DNA from: Paracoccus bogoriensis
Lineage (GTDB): Bacteria > Pseudomonadota > Alphaproteobacteria > Rhodobacterales > Rhodobacteraceae
DNA length: 64,000 bases
Assembly (NCBI RefSeq): GCF_019431455.1
Contig: NZ_JAHYSR010000016.1
Span: forward strand, 1 to 64,000
Reading direction: 5' to 3'
The notes under the pieces were generated by a model. The model was not told the origin of the DNA. It searched no databases and worked only from the letters and a program-made list of their open reading frames with translations. Shown piece by piece: positions 56,795-64,000 of this stretch (position 1 is the stretch's first letter; each line of letters opens with the position of its first letter). The translations under genes were made by a program, and so were the position numbers.

Positions 56795-57007
56795 CTAATC
56801 GGCGCGGCTTAGCTCCGACCGGGACTTGAGCACCTCGCCCCCGTCATCCTGCCGGATCAGATAGGCAGGATCGTCGGCGCTGGCCTTGCGGCTGACGCTG
56901 CTGCCCTTGATCGTGCGGGTGACATCCTTGCGGAAGATCTGGGCGATCTTGCCGCGTCCCTTGCCGTTGCCCCAGTTCCATTCGACGGTCGTTCCCACGC
57001 GCAGCAT
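56795..57007 (-). CDS. DUF2945-type small protein downstream of the hairpin array
   Basis: This 70-residue beta-rich protein (MLRVGTTVEWNWGNGKGRGK, IAQIFRKDVTRTIKGSSVSR) fits the DUF2945/TUDOR-like family. The function is unknown. ATG 57007 is preceded by GGAGG. The gene begins about 65 bp after the last CCTCCTCCC hairpin on the same strand, so it may be read from the same transcript. Its GGAGG could pair with those loops. Confidence 0.8.
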   Translation of the reverse strand: MLRVGTTVEWNWGNGKGRGKIAQIFRKDVTRTIKGSSVSRKASADDPAYLIRQDDGGEVLKSRSELSRAD

Positions 57008-57071
57008 GATGCCTCCGGCCTGTTCAGCAGGGACAATGCATGTCGGCGGTCGCGGGTTTCCCGAAGAGGAC

Positions 57072-57256
57072 GCGGCGGCACCCAGGGAGGAGGTGGGGTG
57101 CCGCCGCTGAACGCCGGCCCAGGGAGGAGGGAGGGGCCGCGTTTGGGGTGCGGTCAGGCCAGGGAGGAGGAGGGCCAGGACCGCGCGCGCAGAGGGTTCG
57201 GGAGGAGGGAGGAGGGAACCCCCGCGCATCGGTTTGCCGCAGATGGGGCGGCTATG
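57072..57256 (-). repeat. Four-hairpin module 3 with spacer hairpin
   Basis: It contains hairpins 1-4 (57072-57107, 57110-57143, 57150-57184, 57194-57221) and the spacer hairpin 57235-57256 (GCCGC, 7-nt loop, GCGGC) that has no CCTCC motif. It corresponds element by element to 57262-57435 at offsets of 179-189 bp. Confidence 0.8.
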
Positions 57257-57261
57257 AGGGG

Positions 57262-57435
57262 GGCGACGATCCAGGGAGGAGGAAGGATCGCCGCCGAACG
57301 CTGGCCCAGGGAGGAGGGAGGGCCGCGCAGAGGTGCGGTTCCGGCCAGGGAGGAGGAGAGGCCAAAACCGCGCGCCGAAGATCAGGGAGGAGGAGGGCCT
57401 CGGCGCATCCGGATGCCGCAAATGGGGCGGCTATG
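57262..57435 (-). repeat. Four-hairpin module 2 with spacer hairpin
   Basis: It contains hairpins 5-8 (57262-57295, 57299-57327, 57335-57371, 57372-57406) and the spacer 57414-57435, which differs from 57235-57256 at one base. Compensated stem differences (for example GCGGTC/GACCGC versus GCGGTT/AACCGC) keep the folds. Confidence 0.8.
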
Positions 57436-57442
57436 TTCTTTT

Positions 57443-57590
57443 GCGGCGACCCCGTGGGGAGGAGATCAGGGGCCGCCGCCTGACGCCAGAACCCGAGGGA
57501 GGAAGATCGGTTCCAGCGCTGTCCAGGGGCGGCATCCCGGGGAGGAGGAGAGGGATGCCGCCAGTCCGCCCAGGGAGGAGGAGGGGCGGA
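57443..57590 (-). repeat. Four-hairpin module 1, the most diverged, next to DUF1127
   Basis: It contains hairpins 9-12 (57443-57479, 57484-57518, 57528-57562, 57565-57590). Loop offsets from module 2 are 181-192 bp. Its first two hairpins carry the degenerate loops. No spacer hairpin separates it from the DUF1127 gene. Confidence 0.7.
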
Positions 57591-57600
57591 AAGGGAATTC

Positions 57601-57828
57601 TTACTTCGCGTCGCCCCAGGCCGCTTCGTGGGCCAGACGGGTGATCATCGAGCGGCTGATGCCCAGATCGTCCAGATCACGGGTCGTCAGGGCGTTGAGT
57701 TCGCGGACCGTCTGCCGGTAAACGGCGCGACGGGCGCGGGTTTCCTGCATGCGCTGGATCGCGGTCAGCAGGCGGGCCCGCAGGCCAGAAGCGGCGGCGG
57801 TTTGTTGAGCCTGGGCGATAACAGCCAT
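57601..57828 (-). CDS. DUF1127 small protein (CcaF1-like)
   Basis: This 75-residue basic protein has the DUF1127 core VRELNALTTRDLDDLGISRSMI at the C-terminal half. Its position directly before CCTCCTCCC hairpins is that of RSP_6037 (CcaF1) in Rhodobacter sphaeroides, an RNA-binding DUF1127 protein co-transcribed with the CcsR RNAs and affecting their maturation. That role is transferred by context, not seen in the sequence. GAAAGGAAACGAAA precedes ATG 57828, giving an AAGGA ribosome site. Confidence 0.9.
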   Translation of the reverse strand: MAVIAQAQQTAAASGLRARLLTAIQRMQETRARRAVYRQTVRELNALTTRDLDDLGISRSMITRLAHEAAWGDAK

Positions 57829-58161
57829 TTTCGTTTCCTTTCGCGTCGTCTGCGCCGGTCCCGGATTGGCCCGGCGCCTTTCTTGAACCCAAGATGCCCA
57901 TTTTGCTGCGTCTGCACAATGGACGGTTTGCGAATGCTGCCATGCGGCAAATGCATGACTTGGACTGACCTAATACCGTTTTTCGCTCTGAAAGCATGAC
58001 ATAAAATTGAAGCAACACATTCGTTAACGGTAACGCTGCGTGGGCGAAAACCCAAGGATTGAAGGCGTTTGCAGGGGTGTTTGACAGCATGTCGCAGGGG
58101 GCATTGAGGCTGGCGCGGGCTTGGGTCATGCTGTGATCTCCATCCATCACGGAACCGTCAC
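57829..58161. promoter_or_regulatory. Divergent regulatory region between DUF1127/sRNA array and mrp
   Basis: These 333 bp hold no gene. They are clearly more AT-rich than the surroundings (57960-58040). They should carry the promoter of the DUF1127-array transcript (minus) and of mrp (plus). A TTGACA occurs at 58081-58086 on the plus strand without a good -10. GTTAACGGTAAC at 58023-58034 is a notable AT-rich patch. I could not place an RpoH-type promoter with confidence. Confidence 0.5.
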
Positions 58162-59220
58162 ATGTCGATCACGCGCGAAATTGTCCTTGGGGAAATCGCA
58201 GACATCGCTCTGCCGCAGGGTGGGGTGCTGGGTCAGGCCGATATCCTGCGAGCCCTGACCATCGAAGACGGGCTGATCCGATTCGTTCTGGAGGTTCCGG
58301 ATGCCGCGGCCGCTCGCGCTCTTGCGGGGGTCGAGGCCGAAGCCCGTGCGCGACTGTTGCGTCTGCCGGGCATCCGTCAGGTGCAGATCGTGACGACAGC
58401 GCCCGCCGCGCCTGCGCCGTCATTGAAGCTGGGGGGGCATCCGCGCCCCCAGGCAGGTCCGCAGGCAATCCCGGGCGTTCGGCATATCCTGGCCATCGGC
58501 TCGGGCAAGGGCGGGGTGGGCAAGTCCACGGTTTCGTCGAATCTTGCGGTGGCACTGGCCAGGGCCGGACGCCGGGTCGGGCTGCTGGATGCGGATATCT
58601 ACGGTCCTTCGCAGCCGCGCATGATGGGGGTGACGGGCCGGCCCGCCAGCCCGGACGGCCAGCGGATCGAGCCCCTGCGCGCCCATGGGGTTACGCTCAT
58701 GTCCATTGGCCTGATGCTGAAAGAGGGTGAGGCTGTCGTCTGGCGCGGTCCGATGCTGATGGGCGCCATGCAGCAGATGTTGCAGCAGGTCAACTGGGGC
58801 GAACTGGACGTGCTGCTGATCGACCTGCCGCCGGGCACGGGCGATGTGCAGTTGTCGCTGTGCCAGAAGGCGCCGGTGACGGGCGCGATCATCGTTTCGA
58901 CCCCGCAGGATGTGGCGCTTCTGGACGCGCGGCGTGCCATCGACATGTTCGGAAAGCTCAAGACCCCGGTTCTGGGCCTCGTCGAGAACATGTCCAGCTA
59001 TGTCTGTCCGAAATGCGGCCACGAGGCGCATATCTTCGGCCATGGCGGCGTCGCCGCCGAAGCGGAGGCTTTGGGCCTGCCCTTTCTCGGCGCGCTGCCG
59101 CTGGAACTTGAGGTGCGGCTTGCAGGGGACAACGGCACGCCGATCGCCTTGGGCGAGGGCGTGGCGGCGGCAGCCTTTGCGCGGTTGGCAGACCGGCTGG
59201 TCGCGGGCGGGATGGCCTGA
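58162..59220 (+). CDS. mrp: Iron-sulfur cluster carrier ATPase Mrp/ApbC
   Basis: Mrp is a cytosolic P-loop ATPase that carries and delivers Fe-S clusters. It has 352 residues. An N-terminal DUF59/MIP18-like domain (1-80) precedes the deviant Walker A GSGKGGVGKST (113-123). The cluster-binding CPKC is at Cys282 and Cys285, in YVCPKCGHEAHIFG. It is divergent from the DUF1127 gene. Confidence 0.95.
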   Translation: MSITREIVLGEIADIALPQGGVLGQADILRALTIEDGLIRFVLEVPDAAAARALAGVEAEARARLLRLPGIRQVQIVTTAPAAPAPSLKLGGHPRPQAGPQAIPGVRHILAIGSGKGGVGKSTVSSNLAVALARAGRRVGLLDADIYGPSQPRMMGVTGRPASPDGQRIEPLRAHGVTLMSIGLMLKEGEAVVWRGPMLMGAMQQMLQQVNWGELDVLLIDLPPGTGDVQLSLCQKAPVTGAIIVSTPQDVALLDARRAIDMFGKLKTPVLGLVENMSSYVCPKCGHEAHIFGHGGVAAEAEALGLPFLGALPLELEVRLAGDNGTPIALGEGVAAAAFARLADRLVAGGMA

Positions 59221-59235
59221 GAACCCGAGTCAGGG

Positions 59236-59280
59236 CGGGAATATCCGGGAATGGCGGAAAAACATGGGGAATAGCGGGCG
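59236..59280 (+). promoter_or_regulatory. 10-bp-periodic GGGAA boxes, candidate MraZ operator
   Basis: GGGAA occurs at 59237, 59247 and 59267 with a degenerate copy at 59257, all in exact 10-bp register, and GGG again at 59276. MraZ binds arrays of TGGG/GTGGG spaced by 10 bp ahead of its own gene and represses the dcw operon. The distance to mraZ (about 600 bp) is long but fits the extended dcw leader known in Rhodobacteraceae. Confidence 0.6.
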
Positions 59281-59609
59281 TTCACGCTCTCGATGGCGTG
59301 ATTCGCCGTGATCTTTGTCGTGAGCCTTGCGAATCTTTCTGAGCGGAAAGGCGCTCAATCTTCTTGACCTTGCCAAAAGCGTGGCGCGTCTGCATCAGTG
59401 ACGCTGGATGGTTTCGCCCTGCCAGATGCCCTGTATCTGGTGTCTTCGGGGGATCGCGCCGCTAGAAATTGATCCGTTTGACGCATCGTCCTGCCAAAGA
59501 TCAGTCCGGTGACGAAGCGACGCGGAAAGCGCGGCTCATCCAGAGGGCGAAGAAACCCGTTGCTTCCCATGAAATCCCATGTCACAACGAGATCACGAAA
59601 ACGGGCAGT

Positions 59610-59818
59610 GACCAACGAGGCGGAAGACCTCGGCATGGCAAAGCAGACTTCATACAGGCATCCGTTTTCCAACATAGATCCGCCCGCGCGTGCGAGCAGC
59701 ACCTCCCCCAGGGTGGCGCGCGTCAGGGTGGGCGACCAACCCCGCAAAGGGGCCCGGTAACGGGAACGAGGGCGGCGGATCGGGCAGTGGCAGCGGCCCG
59801 ATCCGCCCTTTCTCTTTC
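59610..59818 (+). ncRNA. UpsM-like sRNA in the mraZ leader
   Basis: The roughly 210 bases before mraZ hold several stems (CGAGG 59616-59620 with CCTCG 59628-59632; CCCCGCAAAGGGG; CCCGGTAACGGG) and end in a strong terminator. R. sphaeroides makes an abundant sRNA of about 200 nt, UpsM, from the mraZ leader by partial termination. Position, size and terminator agree. The 5' end is estimated from that length, not from a promoter. Confidence 0.6.
59774..59818 (+). terminator. Strong terminator/attenuator 37 bp before mraZ
   Basis: GGCGGATCGGGC (59774-59785) pairs perfectly with GCCCGATCCGCC (59796-59807), a 12-bp stem with a 10-nt loop. It is followed by CTTTCTCTTTC. No coding gene ends here, so it must terminate a leader RNA, with read-through needed for the dcw genes. 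Confidence 0.85.
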
Positions 59819-59854
59819 GGGGTGCGAAAGAGCGGACAGCAAGGGGCGGCCAGG

Positions 59855-60367
59855 GTGGCGCGGAAGTTCAGGGGCACCGAACATGTCAAGGTCGATGGCA
59901 AGGGTCGCATGTCGATTCCCGCCCGCCTGCGGCGCGTGTTCGATGCGGGTGATCCTGGCTTTGCGGCCTCGGCCACCGGGCGCACCCAGCTTGTCGCCGT
60001 CTATGGCCCCGAATGGTGGAACTGGATCGAGCTTTATTCCATCGAGGCGATAGAGGCCATCGACGAACAGATCGACCGCCTGCCGCGTGGCAGCCAGGAA
60101 CGCCGCTGGCTTGAACTGCTGATGAACGGCCAGTCCACCGATCTGGAGATCGACCGCGAGGGGCGTCTGGTCCTGCCGCTGAAACTGCGCGAAAAACTGG
60201 GTTTCACCGAAGGAACCGAGACTGTTTTCGAATCGCGCGGCGACTATGTGCAGGTCTATCACCCCGACGAGCGTCCCAAGGACGTGCAGGCGCTGGAAGC
60301 CTTTGCCGAAAGTCACGGCCCGGAATTCGACCCGCGCGTCTTCCTGCAGCAAGCCGACAAGGGGTAA
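59855..60367 (+). CDS. mraZ: Transcriptional regulator MraZ
   Basis: MraZ is an AbrB-like DNA-binding protein that represses the division and cell-wall cluster. It has 170 residues. The first DNA-binding repeat is [20 protein letters not shown], the second [20 protein letters not shown]. The start is GTG 59855, with AAGGGG upstream. A longer frame through the terminator is not credible. It is the first gene of dcw, 4 nt before rsmH. Confidence 0.93.
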   Translation: MARKFRGTEHVKVDGKGRMSIPARLRRVFDAGDPGFAASATGRTQLVAVYGPEWWNWIELYSIEAIEAIDEQIDRLPRGSQERRWLELLMNGQSTDLEIDREGRLVLPLKLREKLGFTEGTETVFESRGDYVQVYHPDERPKDVQALEAFAESHGPEFDPRVFLQQADKG

Positions 60368-60371
60368 GCCC

Positions 60372-61334
60372 ATGGCCGATCCCCATATCCCCGTCCTGCT
60401 GAAGCCGCTTCTCAGGGCGGTGGCGCCCGTCTCGGGGGTCTGGGCCGATGGCACCTTTGGCGCTGGCGGCTATGCGCGCGGCCTGCTTCAGGCGGGCGCG
60501 GCGCGCGTCATCGGCATCGACCGCGACCCGTCGGTCTTTGCGATGGCGGCGGATTGGGCTTCGCCGCTAGGCGAAAGGCTGCGTCTGGTCGAGGGCACGT
60601 TTTCCGATCTGGACATCCTTGCGGCCGAGCCGCTGGACGGCGTGGTCCTGGATCTGGGCGTCAGTTCGATGCAGCTTGATCAGGCCGAGCGCGGCTTTTC
60701 CTTCCTGCGCGACGGGCCGCTGGACATGCGGATGGGGGGCGAGATCCCCTCGGCCGCGGATCTGCTGAACAGCGCCGAGGAATCGGTGATCGCGGATGTG
60801 CTTTATCATTACGGCGAGGAGCGCGCCGCGCGCCGCATCGCGCGCGCCATCGTGGCGGCGCGGCCTCTGAGCCGCACCGGCGAACTGGCCGAGATCGTGG
60901 CGGGCTGCCTGCCACGGCCCAAGCCGGGCCAGAGCCATCCCGCCACCCGTAGCTTTCAGGCGATCCGCATCTGGGTGAATGATGAATTCGGCCAGCTTGT
61001 CGCGGGCCTCTCGGCCGCCGAACGCGCGCTGCGCCCGGGCGGCAAGCTGGCCGTGGTCAGCTTCCATTCGCTGGAGGACCGGATCGTCAAGCGCTTCATG
61101 CAGGCGCGGGCCGATACGGGCGGGGGCGGCAACCGCTATGCGCCGGTCCAGGCCGCGCAGGAGGCGGCCTTTACGCTGCCCTTCCGCCGCGCCATCGGCC
61201 CCGACGACGATGAGCTGGCCGTCAATCCCCGCGCCCGCTCGGCCCTGTTGCGGGTGGCGGTGCGGACCGATGCGCCCGCAGGCAGCGTCGATGCCCGCGC
61301 GCTGGCCATGCCCAGCCTGCCGGGGAGGCGCTGA
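60372..61334 (+). CDS. rsmH: 16S rRNA (cytosine1402-N4)-methyltransferase
   Basis: RsmH methylates C1402 in the ribosomal P site. It has 320 residues. The SAM-binding site is [16 protein letters not shown], with [33 protein letters not shown] and [15 protein letters not shown] as family motifs. ATG 60372 starts [10 protein letters not shown]. The stop shares a base with the ftsL start. Confidence 0.96.
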   Translation: MADPHIPVLLKPLLRAVAPVSGVWADGTFGAGGYARGLLQAGAARVIGIDRDPSVFAMAADWASPLGERLRLVEGTFSDLDILAAEPLDGVVLDLGVSSMQLDQAERGFSFLRDGPLDMRMGGEIPSAADLLNSAEESVIADVLYHYGEERAARRIARAIVAARPLSRTGELAEIVAGCLPRPKPGQSHPATRSFQAIRIWVNDEFGQLVAGLSAAERALRPGGKLAVVSFHSLEDRIVKRFMQARADTGGGGNRYAPVQAAQEAAFTLPFRRAIGPDDDELAVNPRARSALLRVAVRTDAPAGSVDARALAMPSLPGRR

Positions 61335-61681
61335 TGCGGTCCCTGACCTATCTGGCCTGCGTGCTGGTGGTGATGGGCCTCGCCTTCTGGGCCTATCGCG
61401 AGAATTACTCGACCCAGGCCGCCATGGCCGAGATGCAGCAGGTCCGCCGCGAGATCGCGCAGCTGCGCGACGAGCTGGGCATCCTGCGCGCGGAATGGGC
61501 CTATCTGAACCGGCCCGAACGGCTGCGCGAACTGGTCGATCTGAATTTCGAGCGGCTGCCCTTGCTGCCGATCGAATCGGGGCAGATGCTGGATCTGGGT
61601 CACATCGACTATCCCAAGCCCCCGCCCCCGCCCGAAGTCGCAGCCCAGGACGAAGATTCCGCCACGGAGCTCCAGCCATGA
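61334..61681 (+). CDS. ftsL: Cell division protein FtsL
   Basis: This 115-residue bitopic divisome protein has one helix (about 4-21) and a coiled coil (MAEMQQVRREIAQLRDELGI). A Pro-rich tail follows. It acts with FtsB and FtsQ to activate FtsWI. Its start overlaps rsmH (TGATG) and its stop overlaps ftsI by 4 nt. Confidence 0.9.
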   Translation: MRSLTYLACVLVVMGLAFWAYRENYSTQAAMAEMQQVRREIAQLRDELGILRAEWAYLNRPERLRELVDLNFERLPLLPIESGQMLDLGHIDYPKPPPPPEVAAQDEDSATELQP

Positions 61682-63510
61682 TCCGCACGCCCTTGCGCCC
61701 CCTGGCCCGCATTCTTCGCGCGCGTGAGCGCGGCGAGAATCCTGATGACATCGAGGCCGAGAACCGCCGCCGCCGTCACGAGGAGATCGAGGCCCGCGCC
61801 CATCGCCGCGCCGAAGGGCGGCTGGTGCTGATGGCGGGCCTGTTCGCGATGGCATTCGCCACGGTCGGCGTGCGAATGGGCGCGCTGGCCGCAAGCGAGC
61901 CGGCCGAGCCGGGCGCGCAGGTTCTGTCGGCGCAGATCATGTCGCAGCGTGCCGACATCACCGACCGGCGGGGCCGGGTGCTGGCCACGAATCTGCTGAC
62001 CCATTCGGTCTATGCCCATCCTCATCAGATGGTCGATCCGGTCGGCGCGGCGCGCGGGCTCAAGCGCATCTTTCCTGACCTGGACGAAGAGAGGCTGATC
62101 CGCGACTTTACCGGCGACCGGCGCTTCATGTGGATCAAGCGCAAGATCAGTCCCGAACAGATGCAGGCCGTCCATGATCTGGGCGAGCCAGGCTTGCTGT
62201 TCGGCCCGCGCGAGATGCGTGTCTATCCCAATGGGGATGTGGCCGCGCATATCCTGGGCGGGTCCGGTTTCGGCAATGAGGGCGTCAACAGCGCCGAGGT
62301 GATCGGCATCGCGGGCGTCGAGAAGGCCTTTGACGCCTGGCTGCGCGACCCGGCCAACGAGGGCGCGCCCCTTGCCCTGTCCATCGACCTGACCGTGCAG
62401 CAGGCGATGGAAGACGTGCTGGCGACAGGGATGCGCGTGATGAACGCCGTCGGCGCGACCGGCATCCTGATGGAGGTCAGAACCGGCGAGATCATCGCCA
62501 TGGCCAGCCTGCCCGATTTCGACCCCAATGACCGCCCGCGTCCGCTGCTGACCGGAGAGCCTTCGGATAGCCCGCTCTTCAACCGCGCCGTGCAGGGGCA
62601 ATACGAGCTGGGCTCGACCTTCAAGATCTTTCCGGTCGCGCAGGCGCTGGATCTGGGCCTTGTGAACCCCTCGACCGGAATCAGCGCCGCCGCGCCCATG
62701 CGGATCGGGCGATTCCTGATCAACGATTTCCACAATTATGGCCGCGAACTCAGCGTGACGGACGTGATCGTGAAGTCGTCGAACGTGGCCACGGTGCGGA
62801 TCGCCCAGATGATCGGGGTCGAGCGTCAGCGCGACTTCCTGCGCAAGTTGGGCCTGTTCGAGCCGACCAGCGTCGAGATGGTCGAGGCGCCGACGGGCCA
62901 GCCGCTGGTCCCGCAACGCTGGCCTGCTGTGACGGCGGCGACGGTCAGCTTCGGGCACGGCCTTGCTGCCAGCCCTCTGCACCTGGCCGCCGCCTATGGC
63001 ACGATCGCCAATGGCGGCAAGCGTGTCACGCCCACCCTGATCCATGGCCGCCAGCGCCCCGAGGGCGAACAGATCCTGTCGCCGCGCGCCGCCGCAATGG
63101 CTGTCGATATGCTGCGCCAGGTCGTCACCCGCGGCACGGCGCGCGGCGCCGAGGTTCCAGGCTACGAGGTCGCGGGCAAGACCGGCACCGCCGACAAGCC
63201 CCGCGCGACGGGCGGTTATTACAAGAACAAGGTCATCGCGACCTTTGCGGCGGTCTTTCCGGCCTCGGACCCGAAATATGTGCTGATCGTGGCGCTGGAC
63301 GAGCCCTCGACCCGCAATGCCAACGGCATCGAGACACGCACGGCGGGCACGACCGCCGTTCCGGTCGCCGCCGAGGTGATCCGCCGCATCGGCCCCCTGC
63401 TGGGGCTGGAGCCGAAAACCGACGAAAAGCTGCCGACGATCGCGCCCCGCTTCGCGCCGCGTGTTGAACCCGGCGAAGAGGCTGGGGTAAGGCTCGTCGC
63501 AAATCAATGA
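61678..63510 (+). CDS. ftsI: Septal peptidoglycan transpeptidase FtsI (PBP3)
   Basis: FtsI is the class B penicillin-binding protein that crosslinks septal peptidoglycan with FtsW. It has 610 residues. A cytoplasmic Arg-rich segment (5-47) and one helix (about 50-70) precede the dimerisation domain. The active-site Ser313 is in STFK (313-316), with KSSN next and KTGT at 501-504. ATG 61678 overlaps ftsL. Confidence 0.96.
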   Translation: MIRTPLRPLARILRARERGENPDDIEAENRRRRHEEIEARAHRRAEGRLVLMAGLFAMAFATVGVRMGALAASEPAEPGAQVLSAQIMSQRADITDRRGRVLATNLLTHSVYAHPHQMVDPVGAARGLKRIFPDLDEERLIRDFTGDRRFMWIKRKISPEQMQAVHDLGEPGLLFGPREMRVYPNGDVAAHILGGSGFGNEGVNSAEVIGIAGVEKAFDAWLRDPANEGAPLALSIDLTVQQAMEDVLATGMRVMNAVGATGILMEVRTGEIIAMASLPDFDPNDRPRPLLTGEPSDSPLFNRAVQGQYELGSTFKIFPVAQALDLGLVNPSTGISAAAPMRIGRFLINDFHNYGRELSVTDVIVKSSNVATVRIAQMIGVERQRDFLRKLGLFEPTSVEMVEAPTGQPLVPQRWPAVTAATVSFGHGLAASPLHLAAAYGTIANGGKRVTPTLIHGRQRPEGEQILSPRAAAMAVDMLRQVVTRGTARGAEVPGYEVAGKTGTADKPRATGGYYKNKVIATFAAVFPASDPKYVLIVALDEPSTRNANGIETRTAGTTAVPVAAEVIRRIGPLLGLEPKTDEKLPTIAPRFAPRVEPGEEAGVRLVANQ

Positions 63511-64000
63511 CGGGTGTTTCGGTGACTGAAGGCAAGGTGATGCTGTCGCAGCTGGGGCTGCGGTCGAGGGATGGGCAGGATCCGGTGATCACCGGCCTTT
63601 CGCTGGACAGCCGCGCGGTCCGTCCGGGCCATCTGTTCGCCGCCCTGCCCGGATCGGCCATGCACGGGGCCGAGTTCATCCAATACGCGATCCGTCAGCA
63701 GGCCGCCGCCGTCCTGACCGACCGCGCCGGCGCCGAGATCGCCCGCGACGTGCTGGAGGGCTGGACCGGCGCGCTGGTCCTGGCCGAGGATTCGCGCGCG
63801 GCCCTGGCCGGGGCGGCCTCGCTGTGGTTCCGTGACCAGCCCCCCCATGTCGTGGCCGTGACCGGCACCAGCGGCAAGACCAGCGTGGCCAGCTTCGCCC
63901 GCCAGATCTGGCAGCTTCTGGGCCTGAAGGCGATCAGCCTTGGCACGATGGGGGTCGAGGGCGATTTCCACGCCAAGCTGGCCCATACCACGCCCGATCC
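63507..64000 (+). CDS. murE: UDP-MurNAc-tripeptide synthetase MurE (cut by window edge)
   Basis: The visible 164 residues match the N-terminal part of MurE, which adds meso-diaminopimelate to UDP-MurNAc-L-Ala-D-Glu. Seen are ITGLSLDSRAVRPGHLFAALPG and the ATP-binding P-loop VTGTSGKTSVASF near residues 119-131. The ATG at 63507 overlaps the ftsI stop (ATGA). The gene continues beyond the right edge. Confidence 0.93.
   Translation, partial: MTGVSVTEGKVMLSQLGLRSRDGQDPVITGLSLDSRAVRPGHLFAALPGSAMHGAEFIQYAIRQQAAAVLTDRAGAEIARDVLEGWTGALVLAEDSRAALAGAASLWFRDQPPHVVAVTGTSGKTSVASFARQIWQLLGLKAISLGTMGVEGDFHAKLAHTTPD

Larger units (their letters stand above)
57072..57590 (-). ncRNA. Array of twelve CcsR/cuckoo-type anti-Shine-Dalgarno sRNA hairpins
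   Basis: Twelve consecutive hairpins follow the DUF1127 stop by about 10 nt. Plus-strand loop positions are 57084, 57121, 57161, 57200, 57273, 57308, 57347, 57384, 57454, 57496, 57539 and 57572. On the minus strand ten loops show CCTCCTCCC exactly (the one at 57200 twice, overlapping). The two at 57454 and 57496 have one mismatch. Stems reach 12 bp (57072-57083 with 57096-57107) and 11 bp (57528-57538 with 57552-57562). In Rhodobacter sphaeroides four CcsR RNAs with this loop follow a DUF1127 gene, are RpoH-dependent and act on C1 metabolism and pyruvate dehydrogenase. Transcription and processing here are inferred, and I could not place the promoter. Confidence 0.88.

Noticed and set aside
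57072..57590. CRISPR-like array (regularly spaced similar units)
   Set aside because: The shared element is a short loop motif inside variable stems, with no constant direct repeat of 25-40 bp, no unique spacers and no cas genes.
57098..57721. Long open frames through the hairpin array (both strands)
   Set aside because: They arise from stop-free GGAGG repeats, have low-complexity composition and run across hairpins and the end of the DUF1127 gene.
59355..59747. A 130-codon minus-strand frame in the mraZ leader
   Set aside because: It has no recognisable domain, overlaps a structured leader and lacks a convincing ribosome site. It is more likely non-coding.
59221..59854. RNase P RNA upstream of mraZ
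   Set aside because: I looked for the conserved RNase P core motifs (such as GAGGAAAGTCC and the ACAGAAA region) and did not find them. The terminator and position fit UpsM better.
60979..63510. An 843-codon frame starting inside rsmH and ending with ftsI
   Set aside because: The first 233 codons are the out-of-frame shadow of rsmH and ftsL. The real ftsI start at 61678 overlaps ftsL in the usual way.

Overview
The window looks like a chromosomal segment from an alphaproteobacterium of the Rhodobacteraceae, most likely Paracoccus or a close relative. The evidence is the high GC content, the ctaC-ctaB-orf-ctaG-ctaE-surf1 oxidase cluster with a CtaC closely resembling Paracoccus subunit II, an E1-beta with an N-terminal lipoyl domain, MipZ, and a DUF1127 gene followed by CCTCCTCCC hairpins. 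Nearly everything is housekeeping. No tRNA, rRNA, CRISPR array or prophage was seen.

Layout. 1-580 holds a truncated IS110/IS1111-type transposase running off the left edge and a decayed IS3-family remnant. 757-5368 (minus) is a four-gene BMP-family ABC uptake operon. 5445-8915 is dnaE. 9020-12210 is ruvC-ruvA-htpX-ruvB, with a protease gene inside the Holliday-junction operon. 12319-13978 holds an OhrR-like MarR regulator, a small chorismate mutase and folD. 14044-23885 (minus) is the cell-envelope block: an unknown gene, ybgC, tolQ, tolR, tolA, tolB, pal, cpoB, tilS and ftsH. 24000-30873 (minus) holds scoAB, topA, dprA and tldD. 31062-39972 is the cytochrome oxidase assembly cluster followed by thrC, an M16 peptidase, a RimJ-type acetyltransferase and an FAD oxidoreductase. 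39969-42521 holds apt, a flavin reductase-like gene, a GNAT gene and an EcsC-family gene. 42585-48594 (minus) holds a RecD-like helicase, rpmE, rplS, trmD, rimM, rpsP, a second chorismate mutase and ffh. 48793-51586 has a flavodoxin-like reductase divergent from a LysR gene, then mipZ and a small lipoprotein. 51759-55915 (minus) is pdhC, pdhB, pdhA and ftsB. 55979-57828 (minus) holds rlmJ, a DUF2945 gene, a large array of anti-Shine-Dalgarno hairpins and a DUF1127 gene. 58162-59220 is mrp. From 59236 to the right edge is the dcw cell-wall cluster: a long structured leader, mraZ, rsmH, ftsL, ftsI and the start of murE.

Most striking element. Between the DUF1127 gene and the DUF2945 gene lie twelve hairpins. 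Ten present an exact CCTCCTCCC in the loop on the minus strand and two carry it with one mismatch. They form three tandem four-hairpin modules separated by a conserved spacer hairpin. This matches the CcsR/cuckoo small RNA family known from Rhodobacter sphaeroides, where four such RNAs follow a DUF1127 gene, but appears considerably expanded here. A second RNA candidate is the leader of mraZ. It has 10-bp-periodic GGGAA boxes near 59236 and a structured stretch ending in a strong terminator just before mraZ, as expected for the UpsM small RNA.

Many genes overlap by 1 or 4 nt (ATGA or TGATG), so translational coupling is pervasive. Long antisense reading frames are GC-driven shadows and were left out.
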